Position numbers and translations under genes: made by a program. The notes beneath the pieces were generated by a model. It did no database searches, was not told the origin of the DNA, and saw only the letters and a program-made list of their open reading frames with translations. A DNA stretch of 64,000 bases from Ziziphus jujuba (taxonomy: Eukaryota; Streptophyta; Magnoliopsida; Rosales; Rhamnaceae): NCBI RefSeq assembly GCF_031755915.1, contig NC_083383.1, forward strand, positions 31,041,501 to 31,105,500, given 5' to 3'. This document shows, in pieces, positions 12,413-24,000 of the stretch. The stretch's first letter is position 1, and each line of letters opens with the position of its first letter.

Positions 12413-14215
12413 GATTGGTATCAGAGCTCTAGGTTCTAGTATTCCTAAGGGACTCTGCATTGTTATGCATCCCATCCGTGTCCTTTCTCTTATTTTAACC
12501 GTCTTGAAGCGTTATTTCTTCCTCGTCTTCAAGTGAATTTGTTGTCCAAGTTGAAATAACTCTAATCTTCGAAGGTGCTAACTAGAAATTGCCTCACTTC
12601 AAGGGGAATCTGTATGGCCAAGTCAAATGGTCAAGGATTTCCTCTTCTTTACCGAATATCATATGAGGGAAGGAGACTTGATTAAGTTGTACATTTTAGA
12701 CTTTAAGTAATCCTAGACGTGAAATGGCTAGCTGTGAATCTTATGTTGTGGATCGGTACCATAAGGAAGTAAAGTTTAAGCAATTTGGCCTACTGGAATT
12801 GGTGTCTCTTGGAGGAGTTAGGGGCCTATACCGAAGTTAATTTTTACTCTTGTTGCCAATAAGCTATCAAAGAGAAGTTGCCAAGGGTATCTAGGCCATG
12901 TGGTTAATGCCCGAATAGATGGTAAGTGTTGGAAGACATACGTGTAGTGAGACTGTTAGAACGTGTTTCCCGACAAGTTACCTGGTTACTATCGGAAAAG
13001 GAGATCAAGACTGAATTGGCCTTCGACACCAACCTATTTTCCTACCACCTTATCATATGGCTCCAACGGAGTTAAGAGAGCTAAAGGCTCAGCTGCAAGA
13101 TTTGGTGAATAAGGGTTTCGTTAGACCAAGCATATCATTGTGGAAGGCACCCATTTTGTTTGTAGAGAAAAAAGATGTGTGTCGATCAACCCTAAGGTGT
13201 TAAGGTATTTCCAAGATCAACTTAAGGTTTAGGTATTGCAATTGAGAATCCAAGGGTCGGATGTTGTTGCATCCAATTAGGAGATCCTCAGGGAGGCACG
13301 CAATTTGATGTATGCGATACACCCAAAAGTGTGAAGAAGAGGATTCTTTAGACCTAGTCAGATGTTCAAGCATAGTTATTTTCGTTTCATAGAAAATAAG
13401 ATTTTGATATTTCATTTTCTTGGAGATTAAAGGTCTTATATTGCCAGTGATTTATAGATCTAAGGTTATTAATGTCCTTGATGATAATTTAACCTCATAA
13501 GAAATATGATTTTTGGGGTATAGTTAGAATATAAGAAAGCGTTGAATCTTTTCCTATAGTTAAGGATTTAGTAATTAGTTCATAGTATTGGTTGTGATAT
13601 TAGAATTAAGTTTAAATTCTTTATTGCTTGAAGTATCGATTCTTGGAGTCTGTTGAAATTGAAAGAATTTAGAGTGTCTCAAGAATGATATTTGGGATGT
13701 TGAAAGGATTCAGACTTGATCTTATAAATATTCCTTCTCTTTGGTGATGATAATCTCAGGGATTATACGAGGCTTCATAAGCGATTTAAGATCTTCCAAT
13801 AGAATGAATATGAGAACTTTTGTTTTTATGACTTTTGATGAAATTAATTGAAGGAAAGATGGTTGTTGAGGTTAAGGTAATTGGATAATCAATAAGGAGT
13901 AAGGATCTTATAATTGTAAGTTTTAGGAGTGTAATAAGATGCAACAAGAATAATCTCAATCTTAAATTGGTGACATTGGTATTTGGTTTAGGAAAATTAA
14001 GGTTAAGTTCTAATCATTCTTTTTAAATTGATAGATGGAGTTACCTAAGGATTATGATTCCATTATCGATCACCATCTGGGCAAGACAACTGTGGTGGCT
14101 GATGCACTAAGTAGGAAGTCTATAGGTTCATTGAGTTATATGCAGACAGTACGACTTCCATTTATGGTTGAGTTGCGAAAGTTTGTTCCCAATATTGATT
14201 TGTATTTAACAGCAA
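12413..14215 (+). pseudogene. Ty3/gypsy internal region, degenerate gag-pol
   Basis: It opens with a tRNA-Met primer-binding site, TGGTATCAGAGC (12416-12427). A reverse-transcriptase remnant at about 13045-13180 reads [15 protein letters not shown] followed by GFVRPS and LFVEKKD, the N-terminal RT block of Ty3/gypsy polyproteins. The end of the RNase H domain is at 14035-14160 (MELPKDYDSII, VVADALSRKS). Catalytic RT motifs, integrase and most of gag are missing or unreadable. The length (1.8 kb) is far below the 4-5 kb of an intact internal region, so there are large deletions. It joins the inverted LTR at about 14215. Confidence 0.8.
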
Positions 14216-17200
14216 ATCTATGTTTTACTTCGAGATTTTGGAAGGGATTAATGAAAGAACTAGACATTAACAATGAATCAGTGCATAATCAATTAAGTAA
14301 TACATCCAATGTAGTATACAGAGCATTAATAAAATTCTAAGTGTGATAGTTATTACAAAAAAAATAGAAAGAAATATTACATAATAATGATGAAGAAAAT
14401 GAGACTTCTTGGTCCTTCAGAAACGGTCAAACTGTCAAGTTCACCCTGATCGAACAATGTCTATCACGTGAGCTTAAGGGAATGAAATTTTAAAAATATG
14501 AGATATTAATAATCTCAGTGAGTGACCCAGTCTACTAACTACTAATAATTAAGTAATTAAGTAATAAGTAAATAAATAAATAATAGTTAAATAACTAAAT
14601 ACATAACTGGTTTACTAATAATAATTGAAAATAATTTTTCTCTTAAAATCTTCACAGTCACTCAGTTGGAAATGTTCTCTTTCTAAAACGTTTTCACAAA
14701 ACCCGCTATTTTATGCCCCAAGATTTGGAAAATAATTAGTCAAATAATTTACAAATAAAACATAACAAATTAAGAATCCAAAGTTAGAATGGAAATAATA
14801 ATAGAAATGAAAATAAACTTTTATAACCATTACTAAAAGATTAATAACATATCGTAAACAAATAATACAAAAATATCAATGAAACTCATATTAAGACAAT
14901 TCAAGAAATAGTTAAATAATTAGAATAAATCAATTAATTGAACAATTAAGTAAAGGAATAATTAAATCAAAATAAAACATCCATTTAACATAAATGGTAA
15001 GAATAAAATAAAATGAAAGAAAATATAATATATTAGAATTGATTCAAAAATACCAAAACAATTTGAATAATAAAATCGTAAAAACATTTTCATAAAAAAT
15101 GTATAAACTTTTAAGTTTAAATAAATAAATAATAAAACACCGTTAAATATATTTTATTAAAAATAAGACTTTAAATTATTTCATATTTGAAAACCATGTC
15201 ATGAAAACCATTTGATGCACCCATTATATATCAATGGTGCCAACGGTACCTAACGTCCTGAGCACCACCAGACAGAAGGTTAAAGAAAAAAACCAGCATA
15301 CAGTCGCATGGCATCCCACCGCACCGCTGCAAACAGGCGTCCTAGCCATGGAGGGGGGTGGCTACGGCCGATATTACTTGCCGATCCTCAATCGGATGGC
15401 AACCACAGGACAAACCCATAAATCACCTGTGCGCCACTCACACTCACCTGTGCGCTAATCATATCTATGTGTGCACTAAGCATATCCACATATATAGAAC
15501 ATTAGTACGTGTGTGGTGCATCTAAAAACACGTAAATCATAAAATTAATATTTGTACAAAGTACCACCGATTTTATTTTATCCATTTAAACCCATAAATT
15601 TTTTACATTCCTTTTTAAAATCATCATCATAAATCCATCGCATAAATTCCATCAATTTTGCCATAAATAAATAAATCCCATAATATTCCATTTGTAAATA
15701 TTTTCTTCAACAAAATTTTAAAACAATAATTTCATCCTCAAGGTCCAAGATAAATGGAATTCTGATAAATCATATAAACATTCAAATTTTCATAAATTCA
15801 TATAAATGCACTTTTATTAATCAAAATAAAATCACAATTAAATTCCATAATAAATCAAATAATATTAAATGCACAATTCCTTTAAATATCACATTTCATA
15901 AAATCTAGATTTTCATAATTTGTCAAAATCATATATTTCAATTAATTCAAATATTGGCATCAAAATTTAATTCACAATTTATATAATAATTAACGTAGAA
16001 TAAAACATTCAAATATTAAAATATCTCAAAATATAATTAATTTAACACCTAAAAATAATTTTGAAGGTGGATCACTCACCTCGAGCACGCATATCAATCA
16101 AGATCCTCTACAGGATCAGTCTCACGACCCACATGTGCTCCTAAAATATTAACATTACCAACAACAATTAAATTAATATTTTATTTGGATAATTAATATA
16201 GATATCTAATATAAACGGTAACTAAAAATAACATACCCAAACGAAGCTTAGGGAACGAGGATCGCGGATTGGATCTTACCGCCCGGAGATCGGACCCAAG
16301 GTGGCTAGAATCCCTCCGGAAAGGTCTCGGGTTTTGGATCCTTGGATCTCACAAACCGCTCTGAATTGAAGGCAACCGATCTCGGATTTGGGTTCAAGGG
16401 GTCAGAATTAATGGAAAAGGGTGGGCTGTGTGACTGGGAACTCGCCAAAATTAGGTTTTCCGACAAGCTGCCGTGGTCACTGGAAATCGACACCCTCGAC
16501 GGCGCATTCGATGGCCACTGGCCTCGATTTTTGGAGGAAAGGTAGATCGAAAAACAGGTGAACGGATGGGACCGGCGGTGAGGCAAACAGAGGCCGGATG
16601 GGGAAGAAATCGAGGTTGAAGGAATCGACGCGGCCACCGAAAAAGCTTCGATCCGAGCGCATCAGTGGTCGGCTAGTTGTGGGATTTAGTGGGCTGGCCG
16701 GAAATGAGGAGGCGAAGGTGATGGGGTGGCGCATGTACGAAAACAGTGGCCGGAATGGAAGAAACGGCAGTGGCTGGTGGTGTGGTCTTTCCTCTCTCTC
16801 TCTCCTCCCCTCTTTCTCTCTCTTCCCCCGGCCCACATGTGTTTTGGCCAAAATAAAAGCCATCCGTGGGTGATACTGTTCACTCAAGTCAAAATATATT
16901 AAAATATTATGGTATTTGGAAAATTTTACAGGTTTATAACTTTCAAATCATATGTCCAAATTAGGCATGTCATTAGTCTATGAACTCATCTCGACAAGTA
17001 CTTCACAATCATACGTAAGTCAAAGCTCAACTTTGCACCAAAAAAAGTCAACTTCGCACAAAAAAAGTCAACTTCGGCACTCCTTGGATAGTTTGGACCT
17101 CAACTTGTCTTACTCGAACTTTCAAATGGTAGCTCCATTTTCTATGTGCCACTAGTCTATGAACTCCGGTCGTTGTGTACTTCGCAACGGTGTCTCAGCC

Positions 17201-17310
17201 AACGCGAAATTCTATCCGGAACAAAAACTCAAAATTTTGACCCACTGGATCAACGATCAACCTCGGTCAACGTACAAAAATTCCAATGTAATTCGGGACG
17301 GGATGTTACA
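14215..17310 (-). mobile_element. Ty3/gypsy LTR in inverted orientation, truncated
   Basis: Read on the minus strand from 17310, it starts TGTAACATCCCGTCCC and follows the forward LTR at 8656-12412 through matching landmarks: ACATGTGGGCCG (about 16835), the TACGTGCACC-like central block, and GGGTCACTCACTGAGAT (about 14515). Similarity fades at about 14215, so the last ~200 bp of the LTR are missing. No target duplication links 8651-8655 (CCAAA) with the bases after 17310 (TTAAT). The pair is therefore not the two ends of one insertion. Two elements inserted in opposite directions, or an inversion, would explain it. Confidence 0.75.
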
Positions 17311-18965
17311 TTAATGCTAAAAACATATGCATATTTATATTTATATTGAAAAGAAGAGTAATTTTCATACCAAGTGGTCTATGAAAATAAATATATAGCA
17401 GATTGTTTGAGGCATCTTTTTACACATACCAACTGATCCATGTACAATTTTCCTTTTTAATCCAAAGGAATATATTTTGGCTGGGGCAAAATCATTAAAA
17501 GAGGATAGCACGATAGAGCTCTAGAATCTTAGGTATCAGTCATAATATTATTATTATTATTTTTCATAGTATAATTAAAACTTTAATTTTTAGAGTTTTA
17601 GATATGAATATGATGTGGCAGAAATTTATCCGAATTTGAGACCCCAAGGGAAGACTAAGCTTGTAAAATAAATAATATATAATATAATGTTATTATATGC
17701 TCCAAATGTTTTATCTTATTAGAAATTGGTCAAAGATGTAATAAAAAAAAGTAAAAACGAAAAAAAGAAATTGATTAAAGATCAAATATAGTCCTTCATC
17801 AGACAAATTGCTTTAATCGCACAAGTCACAAGCCTATAACGCCAAATAAAGCACATTGATGATGAAACAATTCCTATGATTGGTAAAAGGGTGGTCAAAC
17901 CCATATTATTATTCTCTTATATTCATAAAATAAAAAAGAAAATCAAAACGCATTTTCAGGAAAAAAAAAAAAATTTGAGGAAAGCTACTTATAAAATTAC
18001 AAAATTGACAAAGAAAACATCAAATAGTTTGGCCTCCTCTTCAAATATTCAGAGCCATTCAAATCACCATCCCAATCAGAATGATCAAAATCGCTAAAAT
18101 AATAAAATTAGCAAAATCCTTATAAGGAAAATCCATTTCAGGTTATGTAAATAATCAAAATTTTCTGATGAATCTGGGTCAGACTCACTGGAATCTGAAT
18201 CATGATGATATTATGACGAACACGATCATATGCAGTCATGTTGCTGCAGCTGACACGCAGTAAGTGAGCAGAGAAGGATTTATCTTGACGTTTTTGACCC
18301 AATGAATTGCAGAGACCGCCCCAGAATTTGATCTCTCTGACTTTATAAGGTTAATATTTGAAAGTATTTCACCTATTATATATATATATATATTGCTAAC
18401 TGTGCACTAGAATTTGATTTCAATTGGACTAGTGTTTCTTTTGAAATTAAGTAAATATATGGTAGCTAGGATTAGTCGTATGCAGGTATATATATTGATG
18501 ACTTTGATTTTAGTTTGTAGCATTAATTTTTCATAAAAGACTATATATTAATTACCCCACTATTTTCTAGTTAAAATCCTAGCTAAATATATATTTATAT
18601 AATACAATGTCACAGAAAATTTTGCATGTTTTTCACTCACACCCAAAGTTTCTAAAATAATTTTTTTAAAGCAAAGAACATTCTATTTGCACCACAACAA
18701 CCACCCCCCACCCCAAAAAAAGGGGAAAAAAAAGGCAAATTAAACAATGTATGTTATCATGGAAATCTTGAGGCTTGCTAGCTTCTACCCAAGCTTAATT
18801 ACTGACAGGCATGCCAAAGAGTAAATATTTAGTAGTGTTCCTATTTTTCAGAGTATATTAGCTTATTTTTCTGTAGCAGCGGTGGTTGTAAAGTCTGTTT
18901 GAACTATCCTGAAGGAATATCTAGAAGCTGTGTGCTTCCTTTGTAATTCTGTTTTGCTCTGTACT
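17311..18965. other. Spacer at the start of the middle segment copy
   Basis: 17311-17870 aligns with 34445-34640 and with 6760-7330 (TTAATGCTAAAAACATATGC; GAGGCATCTTT; GGCTGGGGCAAAATCATTAAAA), which marks it as cluster spacer. The minus-strand frame at about 18060-18220 is rich in Asp and Ser, but stops break it and I do not recognise it. The rest is AT-rich with nothing supported. Confidence 0.5.
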
Positions 18966-19484
18966 CTGTTTTAACATGTGTTCCCTTCTTCATCACCACA
19001 ATTCACAAGATCTTCCATACCAAGAAGATCCAGCTATCCCATCACTTTTCTAACAGCTTCAAATTTGTTTGTATTTCACTGTTAGATGAAGCACAGTTTC
19101 TCCGAGAGTTGTGACACATCCAATCCAAAAATTAAACAGTGGATCTATAACCTCAAGCTTTCCATTTATAGCAGCGTAGTGAAAGGCTGTTCTTCCCTCT
19201 CTCTCCCCTTCAAACTGCATATTTCGTTCCTTGCAATATAGATACTCCACAACGCTGTCTAGATCTTTCACTATCTCTATGTGTCCCAAAGCTGAAGCTT
19301 TATAAAGTAGGCCTAAACACCCATGTTTTGTTTAATTCTCTTACTGATTCATGCCTTAGTCTAACCATTTATTGTACAAAGCCCAGCTGTCCTTCTTTGG
19401 TCACAATGTGCAACGGTCATCGAGCAGTTAGTGTAATGCTTTGATGTTGCTTGCAATAGCTGCGTCAAATAATCTGCTATCCAT
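18966..19484 (-). pseudogene. Ankyrin exon 1 relic C (no exon 2)
   Basis: Start region MDSRLFDAAIASNIKAL (ATG 19482-19484). Recognisable ankyrin blocks follow: GHIEIVKDL, EGRTAFHYAAINGKLEVID, GETVLHLTVKY. About 40 bases are lost near 19418, where ENPLILADSALIS should be. Further small deletions and stops interrupt the frame near 19310-19340 and 19060-19080. The donor site and all of exon 2 are missing. It is the type-1 gene-1 position of the middle segment and is equivalent to A1 and B1. Confidence 0.8.
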
Positions 19485-20346
19485 TTTCGATCTCTGCAGA
19501 TTCATTCAAAGTTATGAAGTTTGAAGTCTGGAAGGATTTCCTTTCTTAGCTAGAAGGATGACCATATATATAAGGAGGGAAGTAGCCTATTTTTAAAGTT
19601 TCTGGAGTATATAAATTATAAAATGTTGAATCATTTTCTGAGTTACCTTTTAGTTGAACTTTTAAAACATATAGATATTGAGCTGGCCCAGCCCAAACTC
19701 TGTTTAACTTTGGTTTAATTTTTATATTTGGATTTCTGTTGTTTCTTTGGAATTCCTTTGTGTGTTGTATGAAAAGCTTAGTCACCCTTGATGATGTCAC
19801 TGCAACAATGGTCTTGAGGATAGAGTTAAATAGCTTGTTTGTTTCTATTTGGAGGACAAAGACGAGAATTACAGAATAATCGTGAATGAACTTTCTCTGA
19901 GGTTTCCTTTCTCTTCAAGAAAGCTGAGAGTTAGAACTCGAATCCTCTTAACAATTTGGGATACTACACCACTTCATCATCATCACCATAGCAATCGATT
20001 AAGAGCTCAATTATAGTTGGTAAACTCATATGGTGTTTGTTTTTTTTTATTTTTATTTTTTTTTTTGTTTTTTTTTTGGGTTAATTTATTTTGATAGAAT
20101 GTAGTATACTCTTAGCAGCTCAATGCGATAACACATTGATATTGAGTTCACATTGATATTGAGTTTGAACTTTGTGGCAGAAATTTTACAAGGGACATAT
20201 AGAAAACAGAGTGATTTCCGTATCGTGTGTGTGGTCCATGAAAACCAGAGTTTAAAAATGGATATATTAATTTCCATAAATTTCTAGATTTCTTCAACAT
20301 ACAAAATATAACCTTAATTAAACTTAAAATACTAATAACTAATTCC
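19485..20346. other. Spacer between C and D
   Basis: Aligns with 3939-4837 and 37693-38555. 19690-19970 is specific to this copy (a stretch with CTTTCTCTGAGGTTTCC) and shows nothing recognisable. A T-rich tract lies at 20039-20078. The ~155-bp repeat found twice in the other copies is present once here. Confidence 0.5.
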
Positions 20347-20354
20347 TTATACAG

Positions 20355-20567
20355 GATGGTGCTCTAATAATGCCTTCTTCTTGCGCCACCTCCATATTAT
20401 TTTAGCCCATCTTGGCAGCCATCCATGATGGTGCTCTAACAATGCCTTCTTCTTGCACCACCTCCATATTAAGACCATCTTGGCAGCCATCCATGATGGT
20501 GCTCTAACAATGCCTTCTTCTTGCACCACCTCCATATTATTTTAGACCATCTTGGCAGCCATCTTAG
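20355..20567. repeat. Three-copy ~72-bp tandem repeat at the 3' end of D
   Basis: Units start at 20355, 20427 and 20495 with GATGGTGCTCTAA and include CTTGGCAGCCATC. The repeated coding sense on the minus strand is WLPRWAK-IIWRWRKKKALLEHH. The middle unit lacks four bases, so the frame is not kept throughout. No other family member here has this amplification. Confidence 0.85.
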
Positions 20568-21092
20568 CAAGAAATGTAACAAAAATGCAAACCCCGTAAG
20601 GATATGATATATGGTCTTGTTCTATGAATCAATATCTTGTATTGACCAGCCATAAGCAAATAACATGGAGTACAAAGCTATATGAAGCTCTCTCTAGAAA
20701 GGAAATCCAGATGTGAGGTAGATTATGATGCAAATTGATGAAGCAAGACCCAATGAATTTCCGAATAAGAAAAACTATGTTGCAGGTAGCATACTGCCTA
20801 GATTTGCAAAGAGTGCACCTACGCCCACTGTTGTTAGCGGCTCGATATGTTCTAGTAAACAATAAAAAGGAGGAAGAAGAGAAGGAAGAGGAGGAGATGA
20901 AATAATAGGAGTACCATTTTCAGTGTTATTTTTAGTAAAGCCATTTGGAGGGTTGACTCCTGCTTGGAAGGTGACGGTTGCAATGAGTGTGGCCACAACC
21001 AGCAGAACATTGCGGGTATCACTTGGTGAGTCTTTCTCCTGCTGATAACGAAAATATTTGATCCAATCCTTTGAAGTTTGAGGTGTTGTTGG

Positions 21093-24000
21093 TGTTGTGG
21101 TTCTCTGACCACTGTAGAGAAGAAATATGAGAAGAAAAATAAAAATGTAATTCTATTACTGTCTTGGAAATACATTACAAAAACACAAAACTTCTCTTTT
21201 GGATTTTCACGTGAAATCTCTCTATTTATTCTCAAATTATCTCTGGAATTTGCTCACTCTTCTCTCAAGCTCTCTTTGGAGACTTAAAAACTCTCTTTCT
21301 CGGAGTTTACTCTCAATACTCCTCACTTGGGATGATATTAAGCTTACTTGGATTGGCTTTTGAGATGCAATGGAATGGAGCCTATTTATAGGCTCATAAG
21401 GTCGGTTGCATGTCCTCCATCTTCAACCGATTCTGACAGTTGCCCACAATTGTTGAGCAAGTTATTTTTCGGTCTTAAATGCAGCAACCATTGTCAAAAA
21501 TGGTGGCTGAGCGGTGGCAGTGTGGTTGGTTTCACACTGTCGCTGGAGGTGCGGTTGAGCTTCACAATTCTCCCCCTCCAACTGCATTTAAAAATGGATG
21601 GTCATCTGCCACCCATTCCAACTATGTCTCTGCATAGCTTCAGCTTCTTTTGAGCAATGACTTTTGTTAGCATATCCACTGGATTCTCCTTTGTATGAAT
21701 CTTTATCAGTTTCAGCAACTGTTGTTGTATTACTTCGCGTATCCAATGATAACGGATGTCAATATGCTTTGTACGGGAATGATACATTAAGTTCTTGCTC
21801 AAATCTATGGCACTTTGGTTATCACAATGTATCTTGTAGTCTTCTTGCTTGATGCCCAGTTCTGTGAGAAAATGCTTTAACCACAACATTTCTTTACCCG
21901 CTTCTGCTGCGGCAATGTACTCTGCTTCAATAGTGGATAAAGCAACACACTTCTGCAATCTTGACTGCCATGACACAACTCCCCTTACAAAAGTATAGAG
22001 ATAACCTGACGTAGACTTTCTATTATCAGGGTCTCCTGCCATATCTGCATCTGTATAGCCTTCCAAGACTGGATCACCTCCCCCGTAGCATAAACATAGC
22101 TTAGATGTATCCTTCAGATACCTGAGAATCCACTTGACTGCTTCCCAGTGTTTCTTTCCAAGATTTGAAAAAAATCTACTCACGATGTCTACTGCATGAG
22201 CAATGTCTGATCTGGTATACACCATAGCATACATCAGACTTCCTACTGTTGAGGTATGAACGCCATTTCCTCTATCTCTTCTTTGGATGAAGGGCACAAT
22301 CTCTTGCTCAACTTAAAATGATTTGCAAGTGGAATGCTGAGTAGTTTAACTTTATCCATGTTGAACCTCTTTATCACTTGTTCAACATACTTCTCCTGAG
22401 TTAGCCATAACCTTCGAATTTTCCTATCTCGGATTATTTGCATTCCCAAAATTTGTTAAGCTGGTCCTAAGTCTTTCATATCAAAGGACTTAGACAATTC
22501 CTTCTTCAGCTGACTAATTTTCATTGCATCCTGTCCAACGATCAACATGTTGTCCACATATACAAAAATGTAATGAAGTTTCCATCGAGAAACTTTTGAA
22601 TATAAACACACTGGTCTGTTGTAGTCCTTTTAAATCCTTGACTCACCATAAACGAGTCAAACTTCTTGTACCATTGTCTTGGTGCTTGCTTGAGGCCATA
22701 CAAGCTCTTCTTCAGCTTGCATACGGGGTTTTCTTTCCCTGAAACCTCAAATCCTTCTGGCTGCTCCATGTAGATTTCCTCATGTAAATCACCGTGAAGA
22801 AATGATGTCTTCACATCCATCTGTTCTAGCTCCAGGTTTAGACTTGCCACTAAACAAAAAACGATTCGAATGGAAGTCATTTTTACCACTGGTGAAAAAA
22901 TCTCGTCAAAGTCAATTTCTTTCTTCTAAAGAAATCCTTTGACCACCAATCGAGCTTTGTGCTTCACCAGCCTTCCACTGCCACCTTTCTTGAGCTTGAA
23001 CACCCATTTATTATTTAGTGTCTTCTTACCTATTGGAAGCTCAACCAACTCATAAGTATGATTTTTCTGTAAAGATTTCATCTCATCTTGCATTGCTTGC
23101 AGCCATTTTTCCTTGTCTTTATGAGAAACAGCTTCCTGGAAACTCTGTGGCTCCCCCTCTTTAGTAAGTAGAATATACTCAGATTCTGCAAATCTCTTTT
23201 ATGGAATTTGGCCTCGCTCAGATCTTTGAACTTGTAAACCACTGGTTTCAGGAGGTGTACCATCATTTGACCGCTGTGATGACCCTACAGCTTCTTGAGA
23301 GGATTGAGTCTCCCCCTGCTCAATATCCCCTTCTTCCTCCTAATATGCTTCTGGCATATCTTCATGCACCTCGTTATCCTCTGTGGCTATCTGTGTAGGT
23401 GCTGGATTTGGAATAAAATTCTCGGCACTAGAACTACGATTAGGAGACATGCTGGGCTTTTTGATGTCTTCCATTGTCTGATTTTCATGCAATACTACAT
23501 CTCTGCTTCTAATAACTTTCTTTGTTTTTGGATCCCATAACCTGTATCCAGATTCTTCATCTCCATATCCTATAAAAATGCATGGAGTAGATCTTGTATC
23601 GAGCTTCTATCTAAGCTCCTTGGATACATGTACATAAGCTAAACAACCAAACACTCTTAAATGAGAGTAGGAGGGAATCTTACCCGACCACACTTTCTCT
23701 CGAGTTTCAAAAATTCAAGGTACAGATGGTGATCTGTTGATTAAATAGCAGATGGCTCGAACAACTTTTCTCTCGAATGGCTTTGGCAGCTTATCCATAC
23801 TGATCATACTTCTAATCTTTTCCATAATTGTTTGGTTCATTCTCTCGGCTACTCCGTTATGTTGTGGGGTGTGAAGGACCGTTTTCTCATGTCGAATGCC
23901 GTGTCTTCTACATTAGGCATCGAACTCCTTGGAAGTATGCTCACCTCCATTATCTAAGCGGAGACATTTTAGCTTCTTTTCTGTTTCATGCTCTATCATG

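Noticed and set aside
8656..17310. One complete retrotransposon with normal direct LTRs
   Set aside because: The second LTR is inverted and truncated, and the outer flanks CCAAA and TTAAT do not match.
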